Shown: piece after piece, positions 17,584 to 25,333 of the stretch
How positions within the stretch are numbered: the first letter of the stretch is position 1
How the letters are laid out: the number at the start of each line of letters is the position of its first letter
Assembly (NCBI GenBank): GCA_030531435.1
Contig: JAUNNN010000003.1
Coordinates: 1-64,000 of the forward strand
Source of the DNA: Lachnospiraceae bacterium
GTDB taxonomy: Bacteria; Bacillota; Clostridia; Lachnospirales; Lachnospiraceae
DNA length: 64,000 bases
Reading direction: 5' to 3'
Program-made: the position numbers and the translations under genes
Notes under the pieces: model-generated
Told to the model about the DNA's origin: nothing
The model's input: only the letters and a program-made list of their open reading frames with translations
Database searches by the model: none

Positions 17584-19938
17584 TTACAAATACTTTAAAA
17601 GCATCTCACACAATACATCCATTTTGATAGGCTTACTAAGATAATCATCAAATCCAGCCTCAAGATACATTTCCCTCGCTCCCATAATGGCATTAGCAGT
17701 AAGGGCAATCACCGGAGTATTCAAACATTTATTATTTACAAGTTTCTTTGACTCCTTAAGCGTTTCTATACCATCCATAACAGGCATCATGTGATCGAGC
17801 AAAATAATATCATACTCATTTTCCTGTATAAGAGAAAGCATTTCCTCCCCGTTTTCTGCACAAGTAACATTGGCCTTTGTTCTAGCAAGAAATTTACTGA
17901 TGACCTTTAAGTTAAGTGGAGTATCATCTACAACGAGAATCCTAGCATTTGGAATGTCAATATCTTTTGATTCTTCCTTTGCTTTGTCTGTTGATGCATG
18001 ACGATGCTTCAAATAATTGCCCATTTTCTCATCAGATACAATTTGCTGTGGCAAAGTAACTGTAAATGTTGAGCCCTTCCCATACACACTCTCAACCTTT
18101 ATTTGTCCGTTCATAAGTTCGACAAGTCGTTTTGTAATTGAAAGACCAAGACCTGTTCCCTCTATATTCTTGTTTTCTTTAGTATTAACCTGAGAAAAAC
18201 CACTAAATATTTTATCGATATCTTCTTCTTTAATACCTTGCCCAGAATCCTCTACAGAAATGTTAAGTATGCACGTCTTATCCTCGGTAACTCCATTAAT
18301 GATAAGGTTAACAAATCCCTCTTGAGTATACTTTACCGCATTATTTAGAATATTAGTAATAATCTCTCTCACTCTCTTATCATCACCATAGAACTTTGAG
18401 GGAAGGTTTTCATCTATCATAACATTAAGCTTAAGTCCTTTATCCTCTGCCTTAATGTTAACAAGAGAAGTCACATCGTAAATAATTTCTCCGAGGTTAT
18501 AATTATCATTTATAATTTCAAGCTTTCCTGATTCGATTTTTGAAAAATCAAGAATATCATTCACAATTCGTAAAAGATTTTCACTGGCACTATTTATATC
18601 TCTTGCATACTCTTTAACTGATTCCTGATTGCTTTCCTGAAAAACCATCTCATTCATACCCATTATTGCATTAATTGGTGTTCGAATTTCATGCGACATA
18701 TTTGCAAGAAAATCAGATTTTGCCTTAGTAGCTGCGATAGCATTCTGCGTTTCCTGCTTAATACGGGCAAAGACCTTCACCTGATCGAGGATGGCAAAAA
18801 ACAGAAGTATTATCATTCCTATAATTACAGATAATCCGCTAATATCAATTTTAAATGGCGCATTAGCATTTGATATAGTAATAATGATTTCAAGAAAACC
18901 CGATAAACTAAGTCCAATTAGGCCAAAAAATACGTTTTTATGTTCCTTGCTTCCTTTTATCATTTCCCTTATTGTACATACCATCATAGCTAGAATATAT
19001 ACAAATAAAATGCCATCGATGTAAACAAGAACAGTATAATAGCTAAGAATATTTGTCATATGTAAAAATGTAAGCACAATAAAATTCAACACTGAAATTG
19101 TCTCACATATTGTAAAGATAACATGATATCTTCCTTCAAATATTTCGTCAAAATACAGTAAGAATGGTATTCCCATAGTAATTACAAACATGAATCCTGC
19201 CACACCATCAAAAAAATACCCATTAAAAACAAGCTGAAATAAATGACTGTTAAAAATAATCCATAAAGAAATTGAAAGAATACCTTCAGCTAAATAAATA
19301 AGTGGAGCCTTTCGCTTATCTCGTTTTTCTATATACATAAATATAAATATTGTAATTGTTGATGCAATTATAAGTAAAACGGCCATAGCAAACTGTATTG
19401 ACGAATCTTTAATAAGTCGCATCACAATCCCCATCATCGTTCCAATATAAGCAGTATGGACCATACCTCTATGATATTTACCATCATTAACAACAAGCGA
19501 TAATTCCTTTCCAGCATACTCACTCATAAGAGGTATAGGTACAACTATCGGCTTTGTAATCGTTCCAGGTAGAACAGATATCTCATTATCAAATGTATAT
19601 ATTACAGCATTATTAACATATGCCCTATAGCTTTTTCCTGTAGAAATAGCAAGATATGTTTTATCTGAAATATGATTTGGCAGAGTTGTCCTTATAGTGA
19701 CATACTCATCCTTAGATAATTCTAGGTTTGTTGGCATAGTAAATGTTTCTTTACTCCCATCCGCATTCTCTCTTACCCACTCGTTCTCATATACATCAGC
19801 GACATCATCGAGTAGCTTTATTTTGGGGGAAACAATATTTCCAATAATTACAAAAAGGAACATAAACAAAAAGCAGACCTTTATTAAAAATCTTAATACT
19901 AAATTGAATTTACTATTATCTTTTATGTTACTGTTCAT
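17584..19938 (-). CDS. Hybrid sensor histidine kinase with C-terminal receiver domain
   Basis: The 784-residue membrane protein has one N-terminal helix, an extracytoplasmic beta-rich sensor (about residues 40-180) and seven closely spaced helices (about 185-390). HisKA follows with phospho-acceptor His about 416 in SHEIRTP, then HATPase with NAVKYT, DSGQG and GTGLGLSI. A receiver domain has its acceptor Asp near 715 in LLDHMMP. The layout resembles 7TM-type (DISM-like) sensor kinases. No output domain or partner regulator is adjacent, so phosphate probably passes to an unlinked protein. The start at 19938 has GAGGG upstream; a longer reading adds 11 residues. It lies between two transposase remnants. 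Confidence 0.9.
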   Translation of the reverse strand: MNSNIKDNSKFNLVLRFLIKVCFLFMFLFVIIGNIVSPKIKLLDDVADVYENEWVRENADGSKETFTMPTNLELSKDEYVTIRTTLPNHISDKTYLAISTGKSYRAYVNNAVIYTFDNEISVLPGTITKPIVVPIPLMSEYAGKELSLVVNDGKYHRGMVHTAYIGTMMGIVMRLIKDSSIQFAMAVLLIIASTITIFIFMYIEKRDKRKAPLIYLAEGILSISLWIIFNSHLFQLVFNGYFFDGVAGFMFVITMGIPFLLYFDEIFEGRYHVIFTICETISVLNFIVLTFLHMTNILSYYTVLVYIDGILFVYILAMMVCTIREMIKGSKEHKNVFFGLIGLSLSGFLEIIITISNANAPFKIDISGLSVIIGMIILLFFAILDQVKVFARIKQETQNAIAATKAKSDFLANMSHEIRTPINAIMGMNEMVFQESNQESVKEYARDINSASENLLRIVNDILDFSKIESGKLEIINDNYNLGEIIYDVTSLVNIKAEDKGLKLNVMIDENLPSKFYGDDKRVREIITNILNNAVKYTQEGFVNLIINGVTEDKTCILNISVEDSGQGIKEEDIDKIFSGFSQVNTKENKNIEGTGLGLSITKRLVELMNGQIKVESVYGKGSTFTVTLPQQIVSDEKMGNYLKHRHASTDKAKEESKDIDIPNARILVVDDTPLNLKVISKFLARTKANVTCAENGEEMLSLIQENEYDIILLDHMMPVMDGIETLKESKKLVNNKCLNTPVIALTANAIMGAREMYLEAGFDDYLSKPIKMDVLCEMLLKYL

Positions 19939-19959
19939 GCATTTAACCCTCTTTGCCAA

Positions 19960-19988
19960 ATAGTAATCCAAAACAATCTAAAAAACAA
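19960..19988 (-). promoter_or_regulatory. Candidate promoter for the histidine kinase gene
   Basis: On the minus strand TTGTTT (19983-19988), 17 bases, then TACTAT (19960-19965). The match to consensus is moderate. The remaining sequence to 20076 holds no gene. Confidence 0.4.
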
Positions 19989-20076
19989 ATCAATCACTTG
20001 CTATTAATAGACTTATTTCAAGCCCATTCAAAATTATACACGCAAAATCTCCGCACAACAACCAATCTGTTGCGCA

Positions 20077-20125
20077 GACATTAACGCATATCAACCATGT
20101 CGTTGTAAAGGGCGTTGCCAATCAA
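20077..20125 (+). repeat. 49-bp direct repeat, copy 2
   Basis: Identical over 49 bases to 17399-17447. Confidence 0.95.
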
Positions 20126-20275
20126 ATAATATTTGAAGAAAGAAAGGATTTTGAGAAATATATAAATAAATTACACTCTCTAGGCATTTCCATTCGTCAA
20201 TTAAGCAGACTAACCGGCGTTCCCAAAGGTGTTATACAAAATGTACTAGTAAAATATCCCATCGATAATAAATAG
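20078..20275 (+). pseudogene. Internally deleted Y1 (REP-associated) transposase
   Basis: The frame reads from THINHVVVKG through IIFEERKDFEKYI straight into LHSLGISIRQLSRLTGVPKG and a TAG stop. The first part is the N-terminus and the second the C-terminal helix-turn-helix tail of REP-type Y1 transposases. The middle, with the HUH pair and catalytic tyrosine, is missing, so this is a deletion derivative that cannot transpose by itself. Confidence 0.65.
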
Positions 20276-20278
20276 TAT

Positions 20279-20319
20279 GCATGACAAAGGGACGCTCCAT
20301 ATGACAAAAGAAGCGTCCC
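20279..20319. repeat. REP-like hairpin, right copy (inverted)
   Basis: GGGACGCT (20289-20296) pairs with AGCGTCCC (20312-20319). The outer 21 bases (20299-20319) are the exact reverse complement of 17299-17319. Confidence 0.75.
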
Positions 20320-20336
20320 TATAGTTCCCTATAGTT
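20317..20336. repeat. 10-bp tandem duplication at the element edge
   Basis: CCCTATAGTT is present twice in a row. The second copy contains the stop codon of the LRR gene. It sits exactly at the right end of the REP-like hairpin. Confidence 0.7.
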
Positions 20337-21180
20337 CAAACAGTTGATTAATGTTAGTTATCCCACCAGCTGACAATAGAAATGCCACAACCTCAGGGTT
20401 CCCATTTCGCTTATTTATACAAGTAATTAGCTCAGATTTTAACTCTTCCGTTAACAGTTTATTCTCTGCTACTATTCTAATATAGTCTATATCATCTGAT
20501 AGATTATCTCTAAAGTACACCCAGGATGAGTTATTTTTCTCATATGAAACATCTTCAAATTGTTTCTTTATATATGAAATAAGCCTTTCAAAAACATCGT
20601 CCTTTATATACGCTTTATATTTTAGGCGAAGCATGCAGAGCTTAAGCTTATTTATCCTTGTACTCTCTATATGCTTTCTTAGCTGTTCCTCTTCACCTTC
20701 ATCATCAAACCAGCCAACAATGTATGATTGAAAATTACTATCATCAGGCTTATTTATAAACTTAACTAGTTCATCATCGTATTTTTCGCACCAGACTTCA
20801 TTTGCCCCTACATCTAAAGCAGCTTCTGGATTAAAAAGTTTGTAAGCATTAAGGATTGTCACGCATGATGCAAGTAAATAAGGCATTCCTTCATTATTAG
20901 AATTATCAGGATAACAAATTATTTCCGTTAAATTACTGCAATCAAGAAAAGCATCTCTTCCAATAGAAATGGGCTTAGACGGAACAATAAGTCGTTTTAA
21001 CTCTTTCATATGAGCAAAAGCCCAATCTCCTATTTCTAAAATAGTGTCCGGAAGCTTTATCTCGCTAACATTTTTACAACTCAGAAAAGCTTTATCACCT
21101 ATTTTTGTATATGAATCGTCTTTATTTTGATTAGTAATTTCTACAAGAACGTTGTTACCAGTGTATTTTTCATAGTTCAT
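20329..21180 (-). CDS. LRR_5 (BspA-like) leucine-rich repeat protein
   Basis: The N-terminal half (about residues 25-110) holds several LRR_5 repeats of the type (I/L)G..AF..C.NL..I..P. The C-terminal half is charged and helical and not recognised. There is no signal peptide, so the protein is probably cytoplasmic, unlike secreted BspA proteins. The ATG at 21180 gives 283 residues but has only a weak ribosome site; an upstream TTG is less likely. It faces away from the CAP-domain gene across a shared regulatory region. The role is unknown. Confidence 0.7.
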   Translation of the reverse strand: MNYEKYTGNNVLVEITNQNKDDSYTKIGDKAFLSCKNVSEIKLPDTILEIGDWAFAHMKELKRLIVPSKPISIGRDAFLDCSNLTEIICYPDNSNNEGMPYLLASCVTILNAYKLFNPEAALDVGANEVWCEKYDDELVKFINKPDDSNFQSYIVGWFDDEGEEEQLRKHIESTRINKLKLCMLRLKYKAYIKDDVFERLISYIKKQFEDVSYEKNNSSWVYFRDNLSDDIDYIRIVAENKLLTEELKSELITCINKRNGNPEVVAFLLSAGGITNINQLFEL

Positions 21181-21201
21181 AATATAAATTCTTACATAAA
21201 A

Positions 21202-21229
21202 TCTATAAAACAGCAATTTAATTTTTCAA
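21202..21229 (-). promoter_or_regulatory. Candidate promoter for the LRR gene
   Basis: On the minus strand TTGAAA (21224-21229), 16 bases, then TATAGA (21202-21207). Confidence 0.4.
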
Positions 21230-21278
21230 ATAATCTAATATATATGAACCTTTTTCGTTTTTATGTAAGTCATAATTA

Positions 21279-21340
21279 TTGAAAGATATTTTTGGATGAT
21301 GTTTTATCACATTTTAAAAATATGTGATATTTTCTTTCAA
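21279..21340. promoter_or_regulatory. Nested inverted repeats between divergent genes
   Basis: The outer pair is TTGAAAGA (21279-21286) with TCTTTCAA (21333-21340). The inner pair is TATCACAT (21305-21312) with ATGTGATA (21322-21329). The block ends just before the -35 of the CAP gene and is a candidate operator for one or both flanking genes. Confidence 0.45.
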
Positions 21341-21346
21341 AAACCG

Positions 21347-21375
21347 TTGCATTTATACTACAAATGTGACATAAT
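21347..21375 (+). promoter_or_regulatory. Sigma-A promoter for the CAP-domain gene
   Basis: TTGCAT (21347-21352), 17 bases, then CATAAT (21370-21375), about 50 bases upstream of the start codon. Confidence 0.6.
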
Positions 21376-21425
21376 AGTATCGGGATATGAATGATTATTT
21401 TGTTTGTTAAGAAAGGAGGATGAAC

Positions 21426-21995
21426 ATGAAAAAGAAAACAAGAGTTCTTTCTATAGCGCTCGCGGTTCTCTTAGTTCCTGTTTGTGCCTGCATTATTTAT
21501 ATTAGCGGAGGAGGAAAGGGTGTCGATGATGCAATAGCACATCGTACTTCAAATGATATTTCATCAGACTCAGTTATTTACTTAGATGACGAAGCAATTG
21601 CTCTCGCTGACACATCTGATGATAGTACATCACTTAGAAGTGAAGCTCTTAGAGCTTTCAACCTTGTTAACTCTCAGCGTACATCAAATGGTCTTGATGC
21701 TCTCGTTTGGGATGACAGACTTGAATCAACTGCTGCAGTTCGTGCAAAAGAAATTTCAAGATCATTCTCTCACACAAGACCTGATGGCAGAGCTTGGTAT
21801 ACAGTTAACAGTGCAATCATGGGTGGTGAAAACCTTGCATATGGTTACTACGACGCTAGTTCAGCTCTTAATGCATGGATGGACAGCCCAACACATAGAG
21901 AGAATATCCTTTGGCCAGACTTCACATCAATCGCTATTTCAATTTATGTAGCAGACGATGGAACATATTACTGGGCACAGGAATTCGGTTACTAA
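21426..21995 (+). CDS. Secreted CAP (SCP/PR1, YkwD-like) domain protein
   Basis: This is the only clear plus-strand gene. The 189-residue protein has an N-terminal signal or anchor (residues 2-27), a short acidic linker and a CAP domain from about residue 72. The CAP marks are SLR-type start helices, LVNSQRTSNGL, SFSHTRPDG (His and surrounding residues of the CAP cavity), GENLAYG and the W.DSP.HRENIL signature. Bacterial CAP proteins are extracellular and their substrates are mostly unknown. The ATG at 21426 is chosen because AAGGAGG ends right at the earlier ATG (21420), leaving seven bases to this one. Confidence 0.9.
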   Translation: MKKKTRVLSIALAVLLVPVCACIIYISGGGKGVDDAIAHRTSNDISSDSVIYLDDEAIALADTSDDSTSLRSEALRAFNLVNSQRTSNGLDALVWDDRLESTAAVRAKEISRSFSHTRPDGRAWYTVNSAIMGGENLAYGYYDASSALNAWMDSPTHRENILWPDFTSIAISIYVADDGTYYWAQEFGY

Positions 21996-22016
21996 AACCC
22001 GTTCAACCAAATAAAG

Positions 22017-22046
22017 AAAGCATTTCCGAAAGGAAATGCTTTTTTT
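22017..22046 (+). terminator. Rho-independent terminator between convergent genes
   Basis: AGCATTTCC and GGAAATGCT form a 9-bp stem with loop GAAA (22019-22040), followed by seven T residues. It serves the CAP gene and may also act weakly on the degV transcript from the other side. Confidence 0.9.
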
Positions 22047-22077
22047 ATGTCTTATTATATATTTTCTATAATACTAC

Positions 22078-22947
22078 TTATTCGTTAACTACTCTTGCTA
22101 AACCAACAGCAAGTGAACCAGGTCCAATATGAACACCAATGCTTAATGAAAGAGGATAATATCTAACATCCATATCTGGAAAAGCTGCTTTTACAGCTTC
22201 ATTCCAGTCTATTTCCTCATCAATTGTCATTAATGTTCCTGCTGTAAATATAAAGAGCTCATCCTTATTATACTGAGAGAATCTTGTCTCTACATCTTTT
22301 TTAATAGCACTAATTACTTTTGATTCGCACTTTTTCATACCACGAACTTTTGCATATGCATCAAGCTTTCCGCCCTGAATAGTAAGAATCGGTTTAATAC
22401 CTAATGCTGTGCCGAGAGCTGCTCCTGCTGCAGTAACTCTTCCACCCCTCTTTAAATATTCAAGGGTATCTACTGCAATATATATACTTGAGTCGTATGC
22501 TGTTTCTTCAAGACGTTCTCTAATCTTCTTTGCTGAATATCCCTTTTCCGCCATAGTCTTAGCATCATATACTGACTGTGTCATTGTTGCTGAAATTCTG
22601 TGGTTATCAACAACTTCAACCTTTCCATCATAATCCTCTGCTAACATCTTAGCAGTTGAACATGACATAGAAAGACCACTTGACATTGGAATATGTACAA
22701 TTTCATCATATCCAAGGGCAAGAACATCATCCCACATTTTCATAACGTCACCAGGAGCAGGCTGTGATGTTGTAACTGCCTTACCACTAGTTAAACATTC
22801 ATAAAAAAACTCTCTTGTTAGATTAACATCCTGGATATAATTTTCACCATCTATTATTACTGGCATATCCATACAGAATACCCCAGCTTCTTTAGCTGTT
22901 TTCTGTGTGAATCCACTATTACTATCTGTTATTACTGCAACTTTCAT
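22078..22947 (-). CDS. DegV family fatty-acid-binding protein (copy 1)
   Basis: The 289-residue protein begins VAVITDSN, has the TSQPAPG and SSGLS motifs that line the ligand site, and a C-terminal IGPG(S)LAVG loop. DegV proteins bind a fatty acid; in Firmicutes the FakB members present it to the kinase FakA. No fakA lies nearby, so the specific role is unclear. It lies 18 bases after a second, divergent DegV paralogue. Confidence 0.92.
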   Translation of the reverse strand: MKVAVITDSNSGFTQKTAKEAGVFCMDMPVIIDGENYIQDVNLTREFFYECLTSGKAVTTSQPAPGDVMKMWDDVLALGYDEIVHIPMSSGLSMSCSTAKMLAEDYDGKVEVVDNHRISATMTQSVYDAKTMAEKGYSAKKIRERLEETAYDSSIYIAVDTLEYLKRGGRVTAAGAALGTALGIKPILTIQGGKLDAYAKVRGMKKCESKVISAIKKDVETRFSQYNKDELFIFTAGTLMTIDEEIDWNEAVKAAFPDMDVRYYPLSLSIGVHIGPGSLAVGLARVVNE

Positions 22948-22965
22948 TGTACTACCACCTAAAAA

Positions 22966-23853
22966 TTAGTCTACTCTTTCGGCTCCATAGAAGAAACAAG
23001 CAACAGTTCCAGGGCCTGTATGAGCGCCAATAGTTGTTCCAATATAGTTAATCAAAACCTTACCATTTAACTTTGGTAAATTAGCTTCAAGTATATCTGC
23101 AACTGCCTTTGCATCTTCATAGCAGTCAGCATGATTTATAAATATCTTTCCATCATAATCCTTGCCATTTTCTGCAAGTTCAATAATCTTATCCGCTGTA
23201 GCCTGAATTACTTTCTTCTTTGTACGGATTTTTGCTCTAGCAATAAGTTTTCCTTCAAAATCGACATTAAGTAATGGACAAATATTTAACATATTTCCAA
23301 TAAATCCTGATGTCTTTGAAACTCTTCCGCCTCTGATAAGATATGTTAAATCAGATGTAAAGAACCAGTGATTTAATTTCTTTTTATTATCTTCAGCCCA
23401 CTTAGCAAGATCATCGATATTCATGCCATTATCTCTTAAGTCAGCCATCATATCGATAAGTAATCCAAAACCGCCACTTGCAGCTAAAGAATCAATTACA
23501 TAAATCTTTCTGTCTGGGTACTCCTCTTCACACATAGACTGAGCAATCTTTGCTGAATTAAATGCACCTGAAATACCACTTGATAATGTTAAATGAATAA
23601 CATCCTTTCCTTCCTTAAGAAATGATTCAAAATAATTCTTATATTCGTCTGCATTAGGCTGAGAAGTTTTTGTCATAGCCCCTTCTACCATAGAATTATA
23701 GAATTTTTTATATGGCATTGATTTTCCTAAATCATCAGGAAACTCTTCATCTGCTAAAAAGAAGTGGAAACAAAGATATTTTACGTTTCTATCTTCAAAC
23801 CACTGTTCACACATATCTGCTGTTGAACTACAACTTAAAATGTAATCTGCCAT
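22966..23853 (-). CDS. DegV family fatty-acid-binding protein (copy 2)
   Basis: This 295-residue paralogue has the same layout: SCSSTADM at the start, KTSQPNADEY, LSSGISG and a C-terminal GAHTGPGTVACFF. Two different FakB-type proteins often have different fatty-acid preferences. The ATG at 23853 follows GGAGGG by four bases; a GTG four codons upstream overlaps that site and is rejected. It may be transcribed from the flagellar operon, since only 18 bases separate it from the MltG-like gene. Confidence 0.92.
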   Translation of the reverse strand: MADYILSCSSTADMCEQWFEDRNVKYLCFHFFLADEEFPDDLGKSMPYKKFYNSMVEGAMTKTSQPNADEYKNYFESFLKEGKDVIHLTLSSGISGAFNSAKIAQSMCEEEYPDRKIYVIDSLAASGGFGLLIDMMADLRDNGMNIDDLAKWAEDNKKKLNHWFFTSDLTYLIRGGRVSKTSGFIGNMLNICPLLNVDFEGKLIARAKIRTKKKVIQATADKIIELAENGKDYDGKIFINHADCYEDAKAVADILEANLPKLNGKVLINYIGTTIGAHTGPGTVACFFYGAERVD

Positions 23854-23871
23854 TTTTCCCTCCACAAAAAA

Positions 23872-24465
23872 TTATTTTGATGTAATTATTTTTGCTATTG
23901 TATTATAATCTGCATTTGCTGGAATAGTATGCTTACCTGGTACTATTCTGTGATCATATCCATTTTTACATAAAAAAGAGTCAAAGTCTGTTGCACTCTT
24001 TACCATACCGCCTTTTTCAAGGAGCCTTGCAACTGTATCAGAAGAGCTTCCACCTGCAATCGTAATTGTAGTTGTAGAATTTGAGGTAGGCTTTTCTTCC
24101 TTTACCTCTTCTACTTTAGGTTCTTCCTTTTTTTCTTCTACAATAGGCTTTTCTTCTTTTTCTTCTGGCACATCCTCTTTCTTCTCTTCTGTAACAGGTT
24201 CTTCCGCCTTTTCCTCAGGTTCTTCTTCAACCTTTTTTTCTGGAAGAGGATTTATTTCTTCTTGTTTTAATTCAGCTTCTTCTGTCTTTTTAGAAGATGC
24301 ATCAACAAGCGTTGCGCCTTCTTCTACCATTCCAAGTTCTTTCGCCTTCGCCTTAATCTGAGCGTCAGTCATTTCCTTACTTCTTGAGTTTGCTGAAAAT
24401 GAAAGAATAAGAGCTGTTACAATTATTCCAAGGCCTAAGCCTCTTAAATACATTCTTAATTTCAT
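23872..24465 (-). CDS. Membrane-anchored protein with MltG/YceG-like C-terminal segment
   Basis: The 197-residue protein has one membrane helix (about residues 8-24), a long Glu/Lys/Pro-rich linker (about 60-130) and a compact C-terminal part. The latter, with GGSSSDTVARLLEKGG and VPGKHTIPANADYNTIAKII, resembles the LysM-like N-terminal subdomain of the endolytic transglycosylase MltG. The catalytic domain is absent, so it is not a lytic enzyme. A wall-binding or export-linked role is a guess. It is the last gene of the fla/che run. Confidence 0.65.
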   Translation of the reverse strand: MKLRMYLRGLGLGIIVTALILSFSANSRSKEMTDAQIKAKAKELGMVEEGATLVDASSKKTEEAELKQEEINPLPEKKVEEEPEEKAEEPVTEEKKEDVPEEKEEKPIVEEKKEEPKVEEVKEEKPTSNSTTTITIAGGSSSDTVARLLEKGGMVKSATDFDSFLCKNGYDHRIVPGKHTIPANADYNTIAKIITSK

Positions 24466-24470
24466 AATTA

Positions 24471-25322
24471 TTATTTATATAAATCAATTACAAGCTTAAC
24501 TTCACCAACACCTAAATTAAGCTCTCTTGCAATATCAACTACACTAACACCATTGTTATACATCATAAGAATCTCCTGATTCTTGTTACCCTCAGTATTA
24601 AATGATGCATCCCTATAATCATCAGGAGAAATATTTGGTACAAAATCAGGCTGTGGTTTTTCAAATGTCTCCACACTAACTTCATTTGCAGAAATAACAT
24701 CCACTGAATCATTAAGCGCTCTGTTAAATAATGTCTCAATCTGAGCTGGCTTTGGTTCAGGCTTTATATCATCCCGTTCCATTTTATCAAAGATGGATTC
24801 ATCAATCTGTCCATGGTAAGCTACTGGCTCCGGATTAACATATACTTCCTGAACTGGCTGCTGCATAGCAGGCTGTACAGGCTGCACATAAACCTGTTCT
24901 GGCTGAATGTTCTTTGTAGCATCAGATACTTCTTTAGCTGTAGCCTCAGCTTTTCTTACAGTATTTTTAATATCTGTCTGCTTATCATTTAACATATCAT
25001 AAAGGAACATAAGCTCCTTATGATTCTTATCCATCTCTTCCATGATTGTAGCCGCATATTCATTTACAGCCATAATCTTGTCATTTGAAATTTTCTCAAG
25101 AGACCTTTCGCACTTATCCATGCCGTACTCAACAGTTTCATTTGTTGCCTCATTTACACGAAGCTTCATACCGTCGAGTTCCTTTTCCATCATACGGCGA
25201 ATCTCTTCCTGCTGTTTTTCCTTGTCTTTTTTGCTCTGTCTTTCACCTTTATCAGGAATTAGAAAGCTTAGAGCAAAAATAATCACTCCTGTGACAAGGA
25301 GTGTTATTTCCAATGCTGTCAT
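24471..25322 (-). CDS. SwrB-like membrane protein (DUF6115 type)
   Basis: The 283-residue protein has an N-terminal membrane helix (about residues 5-22), a coiled coil (about 25-125), a Pro/Gln-rich linker and a C-terminal helix-turn-helix-like segment (ILMMYNNGVSVVDIARELNLG). Bacillus SwrB (YlxL) has this order of parts and lies directly after sigD in the fla/che operon, where it promotes flagellar export-gate assembly. Here it follows sigD with only fapA between. Equivalence to SwrB is inferred from layout and position. Confidence 0.65.
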   Translation of the reverse strand: MTALEITLLVTGVIIFALSFLIPDKGERQSKKDKEKQQEEIRRMMEKELDGMKLRVNEATNETVEYGMDKCERSLEKISNDKIMAVNEYAATIMEEMDKNHKELMFLYDMLNDKQTDIKNTVRKAEATAKEVSDATKNIQPEQVYVQPVQPAMQQPVQEVYVNPEPVAYHGQIDESIFDKMERDDIKPEPKPAQIETLFNRALNDSVDVISANEVSVETFEKPQPDFVPNISPDDYRDASFNTEGNKNQEILMMYNNGVSVVDIARELNLGVGEVKLVIDLYK

Positions 25323-25333
25323 TATTAAATCCT

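Larger units (their letters stand above)
17299..20319. mobile_element. Segment bounded by inverted REP-like ends and containing Y1 transposase fragments
   Basis: The left end (17299-17340) and right end (20279-20319, inverted) share a 21-base identity, GGGACGCTTCTTTTGTCATA plus T, and each can fold through GGGACG(CT)/(AG)CGTCCC. Inside are two fragments of one Y1-type (REP-associated) transposase in the plus orientation, both carrying the same 49-base sequence, and between them a complete hybrid histidine kinase gene on the minus strand. Whether the kinase was carried as cargo or landed between two independent remnants cannot be told from one sequence. Confidence 0.55.

Noticed and set aside
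22078-23853. Two DegV genes considered as one broken duplicate pair
   Set aside because: Both frames are full length with intact ligand motifs and differ strongly, so they are two functional paralogues.
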